This document shows, in pieces, positions 8,483 to 20,319 of a DNA stretch of 64,000 nt. Both the position numbers and the translations under genes were made by a program. The DNA lies in contig NZ_KB905344.1 of NCBI RefSeq assembly GCF_000378765.1, positions 140,332 through 204,331 of the forward strand, in the 5' to 3' direction. The notes below the pieces were generated by a model. The model was not told the origin of the DNA, did not search any database, and saw nothing but the letters and a program-made list of their open reading frames with translations. The DNA comes from Psychroflexus tropicus DSM 15496. Lineage in GTDB: Bacteria > Bacteroidota > Bacteroidia > Flavobacteriales > Flavobacteriaceae. The stretch's first letter is position 1. Each line of letters begins with the position of its first letter.

Positions 8483-9183
8483 TCCTGAAGGGCAAAGACC
8501 TGCTTTAATAAGAGTGTACTTCTTTCGTTGATATTAGTCCTTATTTCAATTTCCTCTTGCTCTATCATTTTATAAACACCTTTTAGAGCCTGAGTAGTGA
8601 CATAATCCGTTAAGTCTGGATTGACGTTTTGGGTAAAAGGCACTTGATTGTATTTTTCTATGAGGGTTTCCCAGATTTGATCTGCATCTGCTTTCTGGAA
8701 GTTATTCTTGATGATAGGCTCAAATTTAGTATACAATTCGATTTGTGTTTTTTCCCTAAGATAGGCAGTTGCCGCAGTGTTTTCTCCCAATAAGATAGCT
8801 TTCGAGTCTTCAAATGACATGTCTTGAATTGCAGATAAGAAAATAGGTGTTGCCTCTTCTACTGCTTCTTGAGCTGCAGTGTTAAGTGCCTTAATACCCT
8901 CATCTGCTAAATTGTTTAAACCAAGACTTCTGAGCGTACTTTCTATTTTGGATAATTCTTCTGGAAGACCAATTTTGACTAAGGGGTTACTGTAAAAACC
9001 GTTTTCTCTGGTCAGTTTAGAGACCTGCTTATCTACGCCTTTAGATAAAGCCTGCTGAAGTCCATCGGCAACTTGCTGTTCACTAAGGCTTCTAGAATTT
9101 GCAATATCCCTAGAGACTTGCTGAAGTTCTGCGCAGGAGAGTAACATTAAACCTAATATCAATATAAAAACTATTTTTTTCAT
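8479..9183 (-). CDS. DUF4197 family lipoprotein
   Basis: 234 residues. The N-terminus MKKIVFILILGLMLLSC is a lipoprotein signal with the modified cysteine at 17. The body matches DUF4197, including the characteristic ALSKGVDKQVSKLTRENGFY, LADEGIKALNTAAQEAVEEA and AILLGENTAATAYLREKT stretches. It is probably held at the membrane on the periplasmic side. The family has no established function. It lies downstream of the T9SS cargo gene, separated by a hairpin at 9198-9228. Confidence 0.85.
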   Translation of the reverse strand: MKKIVFILILGLMLLSCAELQQVSRDIANSRSLSEQQVADGLQQALSKGVDKQVSKLTRENGFYSNPLVKIGLPEELSKIESTLRSLGLNNLADEGIKALNTAAQEAVEEATPIFLSAIQDMSFEDSKAILLGENTAATAYLREKTQIELYTKFEPIIKNNFQKADADQIWETLIEKYNQVPFTQNVNPDLTDYVTTQALKGVYKMIEQEEIEIRTNINERSTLLLKQVFALQD

Positions 9184-9197
9184 GTATTGAAATAATA

Positions 9198-9228
9198 AGG
9201 CCCAAACTTAATCAATAAGATTGGGCCT
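9198..9228 (-). terminator. Hairpin between the T9SS cargo gene and the DUF4197 gene
   Basis: A 13-base stem with one mismatch (AGGCCCAA pairing with TTGGGCCT at its base) and a five-base loop. On the minus strand it is followed by a T-rich but interrupted stretch, so termination may be partial. Confidence 0.55.
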
Positions 9229-9250
9229 AAAACCATTAAATAAAAGTCAA

Positions 9251-10128
9251 TTATTTAATTATTTTCTTAACTATCTTTTGGCTTCCAGAAGTTATTTCTA
9301 CCAAATAAGTCCCTCTACTATAACTACTGAAGTTAATTTTAGGGTTATTTTGAACCGGTTTTACTGATATTAATTGCTGACCTAAAAGATTGAATACTTT
9401 GATTTGATCTATGACTTGAGAAGATCTAATCTGTAAGTCATTCAATACCGGGTTCGGGAATACAGAAATTTCTAAATTATTGAAATTTGAAGTGGATAAA
9501 GTGCCTTGACTATATCTAAAATTATCAACATAATATCTATTGTTCACATCTATAGAGAAAAAGTTAATAGAACCCAAGGCAGTACCAGGATAATTAACGT
9601 TGTCTAACATATTAGCACCAGCAATATCCACAGAAAATGTCAAATTGTCTAAATCAACTTCCATAACAACTGGAAACCAAGATCCGGCAGGATAATCAAC
9701 AAGTGTCCCCGTCTGATCATGTGTTATTGTTCCAGCAGAACCACCAGAAGCTGTAGCCCCCACAAAAAGTCAGCATTCCATTGTATACCGGCAATCTCAC
9801 TTTCCTGAATATTCCAGTATCCTGTTTTCCCTATTGGTACATACATTTGCCAATCAATCGTCCAGGTGCCACCAGTTTCATCACCTAATAACATAATAAT
9901 ATCATCAAATGTATTATTGCCAGGCTGTTCTCTTATCACAACTGAATGCGGCATTGAAAATGCCTCCTGATCTGTCACTTGTCCATCAGTTACTCCGTTA
10001 GCCGGCCATTCCTCTATAAAATTAGATTGTGGGCTAACGTCACCAAGATTGAAACTATCAAAATCTATAGCGTATTGTGAGAAACCGCTAAATGAAATTA
10101 ATAGCATTAATAAGTAAATATTTTTCAT
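9251..10128 (-). pseudogene. T9SS C-terminal sorting domain protein, broken by one frameshift
   Basis: Two reading frames form one gene. The first part (10128 down to about 9768) starts with signal peptide MKNIYLLMLLISFSGFSQ and runs to GIQWNADF. The second (from about 9763 down to 9251) continues GATASGGSAG and ends in a type A sorting domain (VFPNPVLNDLQI, FNLLGQQL, SRGTYLVEI, KIVKKIIK). One extra T in the five-T run at 9764-9768 (minus strand) would join them as ADFFVGATAS, giving about 292 residues. As written the product loses its sorting signal and would not be secreted by T9SS. A sequencing error is possible. The middle region looks like an all-beta domain; no enzyme motif was recognised. 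Confidence 0.8.
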
Positions 10129-10297
10129 AGCTAAAGGTTTGTGGTTTAGTAAATATACTATTATTTATTAAATGATTGATAATTAGACGATTAAAAATAA
10201 AACTAATGCCCACGTTATTCTATACTTAATTTATGGGCTTTAAATTAGATATTTCGTAATTTCACGTTCCTAAATTTAGATATAATTCAAAATTATA

Positions 10298-13200
10298 ATG
10301 GAGCAACAAAAACCATATACGCCTAAACACCAAATACGAATTGTAACTGCCGCTTCTTTGTTCGATGGACACGATGCTTCAATTAACGTGATGCGCCGCA
10401 TTATTCAGTCTACAGGAGTGGAAGTCATTCATCTAGGTCATGATAGGAGTGTAGAAGAAGTGGTCAATACTGCTATTCAGGAAGATGTCAATGCCATAGC
10501 TATGACGTCTTATCAGGGTGGTCATAATGAGTATTTCAAATACATGTATGATTTGCTACAAGAGAAAGGTGCTGGTCATATAAAAATCTTCGGCGGCGGT
10601 GGCGGTGTCATTTTGACGGAAGAGATCGAAGAATTGATGGCCTATGGTATCACCAGAATTTATTCTCCAGATGATGGACGTGAAATGGGATTACAAGGTA
10701 TGATTAATGATTTGGTGAAACAAGCTGACTTTGTTACTCCAGAATTGAAAGCGCCTCAAAAGACAAAAGAAAACTTAGATCATAAAGACGTCAATACCAT
10801 TGCCAGGCTCATTTCTATTGCTGAAAATAGGCACGATGAATTTTTAGAAGTTTTTGAATCGATTCAGAAAAACAATAAGAATAAAGTTCCGGTATTAGGT
10901 ATTACTGGAACGGGAGGATCTGGGAAGTCTTCATTGGTCGATGAACTGGTTCGTCGGTTTTTAGTCGATTTTGATGATAAACAGATAGGGATTATCTCAG
11001 TAGATCCGTCCAAAAGAAAAACAGGCGGAGCTTTGCTTGGAGATAGAATCCGCATGAATGCGATCAATTCACCAAGAGTTTATATGCGTTCGCTAGCAAC
11101 ACGGCAATCCAATTTGGCTTTGTCCAAGTATGTTCAGGAAGCTGTAGAGGTCTTAAAAGCTGCAAATTATGATCTTATTATACTTGAAACTTCTGGAATT
11201 GGGCAAAGTGATACTGAAATTTTGGATCACTCCGACGTTTCCTTATATGTCATGACTCCCGAATTTGGTGCAGCTACTCAGTTAGAAAAAATCGATATGC
11301 TTGATTTTGCTGACCTAGTGGCGATCAACAAATTTGATAAACGTGGAGCAAAAGATGCTTTAAGAGACGTGAAAAAGCAATACCAGCGCAACCATAACCT
11401 ATGGGATGCCAAACCTGAAACCCTTCCGGTGTATGGAACAATTGCTTCTCAATTCAATGATCCAGGTATGAATATTCTTTATAAGAAAATCATGGATCAA
11501 TTGTCGGAAAAAACATCGACAACTCTTAAAAGTGACTACCAGATCACCGATGAGATGTCTGAGAAAATCTTTGTGATTCCGCCGGCTAGAACACGTTACC
11601 TCTCCGAAATTTCAGAAAACAACCGATCTTATGATCAAAAGGCAAATTCTCAAGTAGAAGTAGCTCAGAAACTTTATGGCATTTATAAAACTCTGGAAAG
11701 TTCTACAAACGCTCAGCTTAAGCTTAATAAAAATGGCATTGATGAAGAGCATCTGAACGAAATAACAACTTCAGACAACGAAACTTTGGTTGGATTGCTT
11801 AAAAAAGAATTCGATCGCATCAAAATGGATTTTGATCCTTACAATTGGGAAAAAATCCTGGACTGGGAAAATGTAGTTCAAAAGTATACTGATGATGTCT
11901 ATACATTTAAAGTAAGAGACAAGGAAATTAAAATTGACACCCACACCGAATCGCTATCTCATTCCAAAATTCCAAAGGTAGCTTTACCAAAATATAAAGC
12001 ATGGGGGGATTTATTAAAGTGGTTACTGCAGGAAAATGTTCCTGGCGAATTTCCATATACAGCTGGTTTATATCCTTTCAAAAGAACAGGGGAGGATCCT
12101 ACCAGAATGTTTGCCGGAGAAGGTGGTCCGGAACGGACCAATAGACGTTTCCATTATGTAAGTGCTGGCCTGCCAGCTAAGCGACTTTCTACAGCTTTCG
12201 ATTCGGTCACGCTTTACGGTAATGATCCAGATCACAGACCTGATATTTATGGTAAAATTGGTAATGCCGGAGTCTCTATTTGCTGTTTAGACGATGCCAA
12301 AAAGCTGTATTCTGGATTCGATTTGGCCGACGCGATGACTTCTGTCAGTATGACGATTAACGGTCCGGCGCCTATGTTACTTGGCTTCTTTATGAATGCC
12401 GCTATCGATCAGCAATGTGAAAAGTACATTAAGGAAAATGGACTTGAAAAAGAAGTTGAGGCCAAAATCAAGAAGATTTATAAAGAAAATGGAAGTGAAC
12501 GTCCAACTTACAGAGGTGACCTTCCTGAGGGTAACAACGGCCTTGGCTTGATGTTATTAGGGGTAACCGGAGATATGGTGCTACCTCAGGATGTTTATCA
12601 AAAAATTAAAATGGAGACCATTGCTGTAGTGAGAGGAACGGTTCAGGCAGATATTTTGAAAGAAGATCAGGCTCAAAATACCTGTATATTCTCCACAGAA
12701 TTTGCCATCCGCTTAATGGGTGATGTTCAGGAATATTTTATCGAGAATAAAGTCAGAAACTTCTATTCAGTCTCAATTTCAGGATACCATATTGCAGAGG
12801 CAGGAGCCAACCCCATCACTCAGTTAGCTTTAACTTTATCTAACGGATTTACGTACGTTGAGTATTACTTGAGCAGAGGTATGGATATCAATAAATTTGG
12901 TCCTAATTTAAGCTTCTTTTTCTCTAACGGAATCGACCCAGAATATGCAGTTATTGGTCGAGTGGCTAGGCGTATCTGGTCTAAGGCGATGAAAGATAAG
13001 TACGGTGCCAATTCCAGAGCTCAAATGTTGAAATATCACATCCAGACTTCAGGAAGATCGCTTCATGCGCAGGAAATCGATTTTAATGATATCCGAACGA
13101 CATTACAGGCACTTTACGCGATTTATGATAACTGTAATTCCTTACATACCAATGCTTATGACGAAGCTATTACCACCCCAACCGAAGAATCTGTTAGACG

Positions 13201-13732
13201 TGCTATGGCCATTCAACTTATTATTAATAAGGAATTAGGTCTGGCAAAAAACGAAAATCCAATTCAAGGTTCATTCATTATCGAAGAATTGACCGATCTT
13301 GTTGAAGAGGCTGTTTTAATGGAGTTCGACAGACTAACCGAGAGAGGAGGTGTTCTTGGAGCCATGGAAACCATGTATCAGAGAAGTAAAATCCAGGAAG
13401 AAAGTCTTCATTATGAAACTTTAAAACATACCGGAGAGTTTCCAATCATTGGTGTAAATACCTTCTTGAGTTCTAAAGGATCTCCTACGGTAAAACCAAG
13501 AGAAGTGATTCGTGCGACTGAAGAAGAAAAAGAATTTCAAATCAATACGCTTAAGAAATTACATAATGTGTATGAAAATACAGCAGATAAAAACTTAAAG
13601 CGTATTCAGGACGCTGCCATTAAGAATGAAAACATCTTCGAGGAATTGATGGAAGCGACAAAATATTGTTCTTTAGGACAAATCACAGAAGCCTTATTTG
13701 AAGTGGGTGGACAGTATAGAAGAAATATGTAA
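10298..13732 (+). CDS. icmF: Fused isobutyryl-CoA mutase / G-protein chaperone (IcmF type)
   Basis: 1144 residues in the IcmF order. A B12-binding domain (about 10-145) has [20 protein letters not shown] and a GGGGG loop. A MeaB-like GTPase domain follows (Walker [10 protein letters not shown] at 204-212, and NKFD). The coenzyme-B12 mutase barrel is at about 560-1140, with [26 protein letters not shown] and the [10 protein letters not shown] histidine. IcmF converts isobutyryl-CoA and n-butyryl-CoA by radical rearrangement; related fused enzymes act on other branched acyl-CoAs. The Phe in GLYPFKR, where methylmalonyl-CoA mutases carry Tyr, argues against methylmalonyl-CoA as substrate. It is monocistronic and ends in a strong terminator. 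Confidence 0.9.
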   Translation: MEQQKPYTPKHQIRIVTAASLFDGHDASINVMRRIIQSTGVEVIHLGHDRSVEEVVNTAIQEDVNAIAMTSYQGGHNEYFKYMYDLLQEKGAGHIKIFGGGGGVILTEEIEELMAYGITRIYSPDDGREMGLQGMINDLVKQADFVTPELKAPQKTKENLDHKDVNTIARLISIAENRHDEFLEVFESIQKNNKNKVPVLGITGTGGSGKSSLVDELVRRFLVDFDDKQIGIISVDPSKRKTGGALLGDRIRMNAINSPRVYMRSLATRQSNLALSKYVQEAVEVLKAANYDLIILETSGIGQSDTEILDHSDVSLYVMTPEFGAATQLEKIDMLDFADLVAINKFDKRGAKDALRDVKKQYQRNHNLWDAKPETLPVYGTIASQFNDPGMNILYKKIMDQLSEKTSTTLKSDYQITDEMSEKIFVIPPARTRYLSEISENNRSYDQKANSQVEVAQKLYGIYKTLESSTNAQLKLNKNGIDEEHLNEITTSDNETLVGLLKKEFDRIKMDFDPYNWEKILDWENVVQKYTDDVYTFKVRDKEIKIDTHTESLSHSKIPKVALPKYKAWGDLLKWLLQENVPGEFPYTAGLYPFKRTGEDPTRMFAGEGGPERTNRRFHYVSAGLPAKRLSTAFDSVTLYGNDPDHRPDIYGKIGNAGVSICCLDDAKKLYSGFDLADAMTSVSMTINGPAPMLLGFFMNAAIDQQCEKYIKENGLEKEVEAKIKKIYKENGSERPTYRGDLPEGNNGLGLMLLGVTGDMVLPQDVYQKIKMETIAVVRGTVQADILKEDQAQNTCIFSTEFAIRLMGDVQEYFIENKVRNFYSVSISGYHIAEAGANPITQLALTLSNGFTYVEYYLSRGMDINKFGPNLSFFFSNGIDPEYAVIGRVARRIWSKAMKDKYGANSRAQMLKYHIQTSGRSLHAQEIDFNDIRTTLQALYAIYDNCNSLHTNAYDEAITTPTEESVRRAMAIQLIINKELGLAKNENPIQGSFIIEELTDLVEEAVLMEFDRLTERGGVLGAMETMYQRSKIQEESLHYETLKHTGEFPIIGVNTFLSSKGSPTVKPREVIRATEEEKEFQINTLKKLHNVYENTADKNLKRIQDAAIKNENIFEELMEATKYCSLGQITEALFEVGGQYRRNM

Positions 13733-13780
13733 GTAGAGAGCCACATTTTCGATTTAATGCAAACGTGTTTAAATCAATTA

Positions 13781-13814
13781 TCCCGATGTCTTGACAGAGA
13801 TATCGGGATTTTTT
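13781..13814 (+). terminator. Terminator after icmF
   Basis: A ten-base stem (TCCCGATGTC with GATATCGGGA, one G-U pair) and an eight-base loop run into six T. Confidence 0.85.
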
Positions 13815-13872
13815 ATCATAATGGATTAATGTATTCGCATTTAATTTTAGCAGTAATGTATGTGAATCGCTT

Positions 13873-13899
13873 ATCCTGAGAGCGATAGCGACTCAGGAT
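13873..13899. repeat. Inverted repeat ATCCTGAG ... CTCAGGAT
   Basis: The arms at 13873-13880 and 13892-13899 are perfect eight-base complements with an 11-base loop (AGCGATAGCGA). There is no T run, so it is not a standard terminator. It may be one copy of a dispersed intergenic palindrome; only one copy lies in this window. Confidence 0.5.
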
Positions 13900-14123
13900 T
13901 AATTATTAAGTGGGTTTTACTATTACTAGCAAAATTCAGATCTACAGCTTCGTTCTTGGAAGCGATATAAACCTGAAATGGGTTCTAAATGATAAAACAA
14001 AGCTCAACGCTAAACGCTGTAAAATTACTTATATCATCTATCAAATTAATTAATAAGCCATCGGTTTCAGGTATAGGTATTTAAGCTATCTTTATCAAGT
14101 TAAACCAATATTTAAAACCAAAA

Positions 14124-14876
14124 ATGAAAACAATAAAGTTTATTCTGACAGGTGCATTTAGCATTTGTGTTTTACTCGCATCATGCACCCAACCTAAATC
14201 TGATGCTAATTCAGAAAAAAAAGAAGTTCAAAAAGATACGCTACAAGGTACAATAGAGGATGTATTAACTAAAGAAGAACAAGCAGCACTTACCCCAGAT
14301 GAAGTTATACAATCTTTTAAGGAAGGTAACCAGCGTTTTATAAACAACGATCTTACCGCTAGAAATCATTCCGAGCAGGTGAGAAAGAGCACTTATGCTC
14401 AGTTTCCAAAAGCAATCGTGTTGTCTTGCGTAGATAGCAGAATTCCTGTAGAAGATGTATTAGATCGTGGTATCGGCGATATTTTTGTGGCCAGAGTAGC
14501 TGGTAATTTTATCAATGAAGACATTTTAGGAAGTATGGAATTTGCTTGTAAAGTCTCTGGTTCTAAATTGATAATGGTTTTAGGTCATGAGCATTGTGGA
14601 GCTATAAAGGCTGCCGTAGATGATGTAAAGCTTGGGAATATTACCCCAATGCTTACCAATATAAGACCTGTTGTGGAAGCTATTGACTATAAAGGAGATA
14701 GATCCTCAGGAAATGACGAATTTGTGCAGATGGCATGCGAACAAAACGTGATTGCTGCCATTAATGACATCCGTAAGGAAAGCCCTATACTAAATGTAAT
14801 GGAAACTAATGGAGAGATCAAGATAATTGGAGGTGTTTACGACATGGATACAGGTAAAATTGAGTTCATGGATTAA
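14124..14876 (+). CDS. Beta-class carbonic anhydrase, predicted lipoprotein
   Basis: 250 residues. The signal MKTIKFILTGAFSICVLLASC has a lipobox with Cys21, so the enzyme should sit on the periplasmic face of a membrane. Zinc ligands of the beta class are present: Cys102 with the Asp104/Arg106 dyad (SCVDSR), then His155 and Cys158 in GHEHCG. It interconverts CO2 and bicarbonate. Most beta-class enzymes are cytoplasmic, so the lipid anchor points to periplasmic CO2/pH handling. It has a weak -7 element at 14087-14094 and is followed by a small secreted protein gene with its own likely promoter. Confidence 0.92.
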   Translation: MKTIKFILTGAFSICVLLASCTQPKSDANSEKKEVQKDTLQGTIEDVLTKEEQAALTPDEVIQSFKEGNQRFINNDLTARNHSEQVRKSTYAQFPKAIVLSCVDSRIPVEDVLDRGIGDIFVARVAGNFINEDILGSMEFACKVSGSKLIMVLGHEHCGAIKAAVDDVKLGNITPMLTNIRPVVEAIDYKGDRSSGNDEFVQMACEQNVIAAINDIRKESPILNVMETNGEIKIIGGVYDMDTGKIEFMD

Positions 14877-14946
14877 GTGATGATTTATTTTAGATGTAGT
14901 TACAAATCCAGAGTCAGATCCCTTAATTTTGATAATAACCTTGAAA

Positions 14947-15567
14947 ATGAATTGTTTAAAAAAAGCATGGAAACCACTGATAGTTTTCATGCTTTTCCTT
15001 TGTTTTTATCCTTCATACTCGCAAGCTGTGGATAGAACAGAAGGTTTATTCCAAAACACTTTGATAGATAAGGAGTATGAATACTTAGATGAAGAATTCA
15101 AGATTGAAATATCTGAAGAGGATTTTGATCGTATTAAAGTGAGCCACCTAGAAAATGGTGGAGAAACTAAAGATTATGTAGATTCACTTATTGTCATCTT
15201 AAATTATGAATTGAATCAGGAGTTCCTTGCCGTCAACAAAGCCCTTTTACAAATAACCTATTCCTGGGATCGTGTAGGTTATCACATTTGGAAATCTGCC
15301 GAAGAATCTAAGGATTTAGCAGCTCAAGCTGGTTTTTTTCACCCCTGGCGATTTCAGAAATACATAGAATCTGATCTTGAAGGTGATGTAAAGCACGACA
15401 TTATAGAAGAGTTGAGATATGGTTTGGAACAAAAGTTAGATCTCTTTTTGAAAGATGCTAACAATGAAGAGTTAACTAAGTTAGGATTTCTACATAGCGA
15501 AAGAAGAGCGCAAAAACTGAAAGAAATGGGATTAGAACATCACCCTCCTTTACAGTTAAAAAATTAA
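14947..15567 (+). CDS. Secreted hypothetical protein
   Basis: 206 residues from ATG at 14947. The TTG at 14929 is less likely because it lies inside a TAATTTTG -7 element (14924-14931). The N-terminus has a hydrophobic signal segment (LIVFMLFLCFYPSYSQA). The mature part is mostly acidic and helical, with no domain or catalytic motif I recognise. It follows the carbonic anhydrase gene by 70 bases on the same strand. A shared periplasmic role is possible but unsupported. Confidence 0.65.
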   Translation: MNCLKKAWKPLIVFMLFLCFYPSYSQAVDRTEGLFQNTLIDKEYEYLDEEFKIEISEEDFDRIKVSHLENGGETKDYVDSLIVILNYELNQEFLAVNKALLQITYSWDRVGYHIWKSAEESKDLAAQAGFFHPWRFQKYIESDLEGDVKHDIIEELRYGLEQKLDLFLKDANNEELTKLGFLHSERRAQKLKEMGLEHHPPLQLKN

Positions 15568-15640
15568 TGGAAGCTTTGAATCTTAGATTCGACTACCTAT
15601 TTTCAAACTTAAGCATAAAGTATTAACTGCTTAATTCTAA

Positions 15641-17143
<1,503 letters not shown>

Positions 17144-17164
17144 AACTGAATGAGATATCAAATT

Positions 17165-17197
17165 AAAAAAGCTCGAAAATCATTTTCGAGCTTTTTT
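17165..17197. terminator. Bidirectional terminator between guaB and the Skp gene
   Basis: A 15-base perfect stem (A6 GCTCGAAAA with TTTTCGAGC T6) serves both convergent genes. Confidence 0.85.
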
Positions 17198-17219
17198 AAT
17201 TATGGGTGAATAATGTATT

Positions 17220-17765
17220 TTAATTTCCAGAATTTTCTTCAGGAACAACTTCAGAAGCTTCTTCCTTTACTTCAATACCAAGTTTGTCTAACACTTTTAA
17301 AGTAAGATCAAATTTTGGATCAATATAGATGATACTGTTATTCTCATCAAAAATTTGGGTAAAGCCTTCTTCCTTCACGATTTCTTCAATAGCCTTTCCA
17401 ATTTTATTGTATAGTGGCCTCAGGTATTCTTCTTGCTGTATTTGAAGCATTTGTGATGAATTTTGTTGAAGCTTTTTCAAGTCTTCTTCAAGGTCTACTA
17501 TTTCCCTTTGCTTGATTTTTTTCATCACATCATTCATACCTTCTTCCTCTTTCTCATTGTAGGCAGCCACAACTTCACGATAGTCTTCATACTTGACTTG
17601 TATAGTGCTATCTAATTTTGCACTATAGACTTTTAGCTTTTCTTCTACATCCTTTATCTCTGGCATTTGAGATAAAATGTATTCATTGTTGACCGTACCG
17701 ACTTTCGTCTGTGAAAAAGATGTTATGCTTAAAGCAAACATAACCATGCAAATTACGTATTTCAT
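17220..17765 (-). CDS. OmpH/Skp family periplasmic chaperone
   Basis: 181 residues with a signal peptide (MKYVICMVMFALSITSFSQ). The Skp pattern follows: VGTVNNEYILSQMPE at the start of the mature protein, a long charged coiled coil (about 40-120), and a closing beta segment with IIYIDPKFDLTLKVLDKLGI. Skp holds unfolded outer-membrane proteins in the periplasm. It lies beside the SRPBCC gene and opposite the PPIase cluster, so this area is rich in envelope-folding genes. Paralogues are usual in Flavobacteriia, so its exact clients are unknown. Confidence 0.85.
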   Translation of the reverse strand: MKYVICMVMFALSITSFSQTKVGTVNNEYILSQMPEIKDVEEKLKVYSAKLDSTIQVKYEDYREVVAAYNEKEEEGMNDVMKKIKQREIVDLEEDLKKLQQNSSQMLQIQQEEYLRPLYNKIGKAIEEIVKEEGFTQIFDENNSIIYIDPKFDLTLKVLDKLGIEVKEEASEVVPEENSGN

Positions 17766-17818
17766 TTTTTAAAAATTTTTTACAAATAAAGTCAATAATA
17801 TTTATAAAACAAACCTAC

Positions 17819-18271
17819 TTAGTTTGTTTTCACACTCTTACCTTCTTCTATAAATGCTTTGAAATCCTGCTGTACTAAAACTGACCTTTTTTTGAAGATA
17901 TCTGGGAGTATAGTACTTACCAATTTCATAAACCCAGAAAACTTGAATTCACTGTAAGATGTCCACTTAGTTTCATTGCTTGTAAGGGCTTCAAAGTAAT
18001 TTTTTTGAATGCTCTCCATGCCTTTGGAGCTATATTTTCCATGCCATTCTTCCGGCAATTTTTTCTTCAATATAGTCTCCGTCATTTTGATATTTTGACC
18101 TTCCATTCTGATGTATAACTTACGTTTGCTACCTACCTCACCGGCTTTTCCACTTACAACACGACTTCGTTTTAGGCCTCTTTGCCAATGAGGTAATAGA
18201 TCCGAATTTTCAAATACCTCAATAATTTCCTGTCTAGGTTTTTGTATGATGATTTCTGTAGAATATTTCAT
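17819..18271 (-). CDS. SRPBCC (START/polyketide-cyclase-like) family protein
   Basis: 150 residues, no signal peptide. The start MKYSTEIIIQKPRQEIIEVFEN and the HWQRGLKRSRVVSG, EEWHGKYSS and NKTKW-like SNETKWTSYSEFKFSGFM segments follow the SRPBCC helix-grip fold, which forms a hydrophobic cavity. Ligand or reaction is unknown. It lies 53 bases upstream of the Skp-like gene on the same strand and may be cotranscribed, and it is divergent from the PPIase operon. Confidence 0.75.
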   Translation of the reverse strand: MKYSTEIIIQKPRQEIIEVFENSDLLPHWQRGLKRSRVVSGKAGEVGSKRKLYIRMEGQNIKMTETILKKKLPEEWHGKYSSKGMESIQKNYFEALTSNETKWTSYSEFKFSGFMKLVSTILPDIFKKRSVLVQQDFKAFIEEGKSVKTN

Positions 18272-18338
18272 ACTACAAGTTTAGTTTTAAATTGATTAAA
18301 GCTGTTGGATTATGTGATATTTTAAAAAAACTTAAACA

Positions 18339-18368
18339 TTGTCTGCATTGGCATTTTTGTTACTTTTG
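18339..18368 (+). promoter_or_regulatory. Promoter of the PPIase-MoxR gene cluster
   Basis: TTG at 18339-18341 and TACTTTTG at 18361-18368 are separated by 19 bases, a full Bacteroidota consensus match, 19 bases before the ATG. Confidence 0.75.
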
Positions 18369-18387
18369 CCTTTAAATTTCAAAAAAA

Positions 18388-20319
18388 ATGAAGCCACTTT
18401 TTAGTTTTTGTATTGTTTTCTTATGCTTCAACTTAATATCTCATGCACAAATTAAAAATGAAACTCTTTTTACTATTGATCACGAAGAGTTTAGCGTTGG
18501 AGAATTTTTGAATTCTTATCAGAAAAATGCCGATATAATCGAGTCGTCTTCAGAATCTATTGAGCAACATTTGGAGCGTTACATCAATTTCCAGTTGAAA
18601 TTAAAATCAGCTTACGATCTACAATTGGATACTCTACAGAAATTCAAAAAAGAATTTCAGAGGTACTATAAGCAAATTGCAGATAGCTATATTTCCAATG
18701 GTGAAGTAACCGAAGCAATGGTGAAAGAGACCTATGACAGGACGAAAAAGGAAATAAGAGCAAGCCATATTTTATTAAATCTTCCTAAGCACGAAAAAGA
18801 TACCGTTGAAACCTATCAAAAAGCCTTGATGATCAAAAAAAGGATAGATGAAGGAGAGCCGTTTGAGCGTTTGGCAATTCAATATTCCGAGGATCCTTCA
18901 GTCAAGAAAAATGCAGGGGATTTGAATTGGTTTAACACGTTTAAGATGGTTTATGAGTTCGAAAATGCTGCATACAATCTCGAAGTCGGTGAAGTATCAA
19001 ACCCTGTTCGTTCAGATTTTGGCTATCATATTATTAAGAAAACAGGTGAAAGGCCTTCTAAGGGGCAATTGAAAACTGCGCATATAATGCTATTACCTGG
19101 CGATTCGCTACAGGATCCAGAATTAAGAATCCAAAAGATATATGCACGTTTACAAAGTGGAGAAGATTTTCATGAGTTAGCCAAACAATACAGTCAGGAT
19201 CCCAACTCTGCTAGTAAAGGCGGTTATATATCAGCTTTTACTTTGGGAGGCTTAAATTCCAAAGAATATGAGAATCAGGCCTACGCATTGGAAAACCCTG
19301 GGGATTATACAGAGCCTTTCAAAACTAGGTTTGGATGGCATATTGTTAAACTAATTGAAATTATTCCATTACAGCCTTATGTAGAGGTTAAAGAAGACTA
19401 TAAAAAAAGGCTCAAAAGCTCTTCAAGATCAAAAATATTAGTATCAAAAATTAGAGAAGATCTGGAACAGCTTTATACAGTGGATATTAATTCAGAAGCC
19501 AAGGCCTATTTTATAACCTTATTGGATGAAAGCTTTGATAAGGGGAAATGGAGGTATGAACCTCTTGAAGGGGATGCTTCTAAAACAATTATACAAGTTG
19601 AAGATTTAACCGTCGATGTGAAGACTTTTGGGGAGTATCTGGAGCGTCAGCAGCGTACGCTCTCTAAAATACCAGACCGTGATGTTGTCTTAGATAAGGC
19701 CATCGACGAACTTGTATACAAAAAACTTCTGGAATATCATAAAACTCAACTCCCCAAGATCGATCCAGACTTTGGAGATCGTATTATGGAGTATAAAAAT
19801 GGTATTTTGATTTTCGATTATATGAATTCTCAGGTATGGCAGCCCGTTGCTGAAGATACCTTAGCTCAAAAAGAATATTACAAATCCAAAACCTCAAAAT
19901 TTTTCAAACCTGCAGAAGTAAGAGGACAATTGTATACATCTCAAAGCAAAGCATCTCTAAAGGAATTAAGATCAAAACTTAAAGAAAAGAAAGTAAACGA
20001 TACCACATCTGTAGCCTACGCTAAGGATATCATTATGGAGAATGTAAGTTTAGAAAAAGTGTCTTCAAAACTTCCAAAGCGTTTCAAAATGAAAGCGGGG
20101 GTGAGTAGAATTTATGAGCATCTCGGGCAATATTTATTAATGAATGTGGTTGAGGTAAAAGATTCCAGGCTTCTTGAATTTAAAGAGGTGAATGGAAGAA
20201 TCATTAGCCTTCTTCAGGAAGAAAGAGAGGATCTATTAATTTCTAACCTGAGGTCAACATACGATGTTGAGGTGGAAAATGAAGTAGTCCAAAATTTAAA
20301 AGAGCAACTTGAAAAGTAA
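18388..20319 (+). CDS. Periplasmic peptidyl-prolyl isomerase with two parvulin domains
   Basis: 643 residues with a signal peptide (MKPLFSFCIVFLCFNLISHAQ). Two PpiC/parvulin domains lie in tandem: about 125-225 (IRASHILLNL ... FGYHIIKKTGE) and about 228-325 (LKTAHIMLLPGD ... FGWHIVKLIE). A third of the protein beyond them is helical and unassigned. It should assist folding of outer-membrane or secreted proteins. It heads a cluster with a degenerate SurA-like lipoprotein (overlap 11 bases), a SurA-type PPIase and MoxR, all under the 18339-18368 promoter. Confidence 0.9.
   Translation: MKPLFSFCIVFLCFNLISHAQIKNETLFTIDHEEFSVGEFLNSYQKNADIIESSSESIEQHLERYINFQLKLKSAYDLQLDTLQKFKKEFQRYYKQIADSYISNGEVTEAMVKETYDRTKKEIRASHILLNLPKHEKDTVETYQKALMIKKRIDEGEPFERLAIQYSEDPSVKKNAGDLNWFNTFKMVYEFENAAYNLEVGEVSNPVRSDFGYHIIKKTGERPSKGQLKTAHIMLLPGDSLQDPELRIQKIYARLQSGEDFHELAKQYSQDPNSASKGGYISAFTLGGLNSKEYENQAYALENPGDYTEPFKTRFGWHIVKLIEIIPLQPYVEVKEDYKKRLKSSSRSKILVSKIREDLEQLYTVDINSEAKAYFITLLDESFDKGKWRYEPLEGDASKTIIQVEDLTVDVKTFGEYLERQQRTLSKIPDRDVVLDKAIDELVYKKLLEYHKTQLPKIDPDFGDRIMEYKNGILIFDYMNSQVWQPVAEDTLAQKEYYKSKTSKFFKPAEVRGQLYTSQSKASLKELRSKLKEKKVNDTTSVAYAKDIIMENVSLEKVSSKLPKRFKMKAGVSRIYEHLGQYLLMNVVEVKDSRLLEFKEVNGRIISLLQEEREDLLISNLRSTYDVEVENEVVQNLKEQLEK

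Larger units (their letters stand above)
13733..14123. other. 391-base intergenic region between icmF and the carbonic anhydrase gene
   Basis: It holds the icmF terminator (13781-13814), an eight-base inverted repeat (13873-13899), a second loose inverted pair (ACCTGAAA at 13971-13978 with TTTCAGGT at 14065-14072), and a TATCTTTA -7-like element at 14087-14094 before the downstream gene. No coding frame was recognised. Confidence 0.6.

Noticed and set aside
9764-9768. Phase-variable homopolymer in the T9SS cargo gene
   Set aside because: Five T is too short for typical slippage-based switching; simple mutation or read error is more likely.
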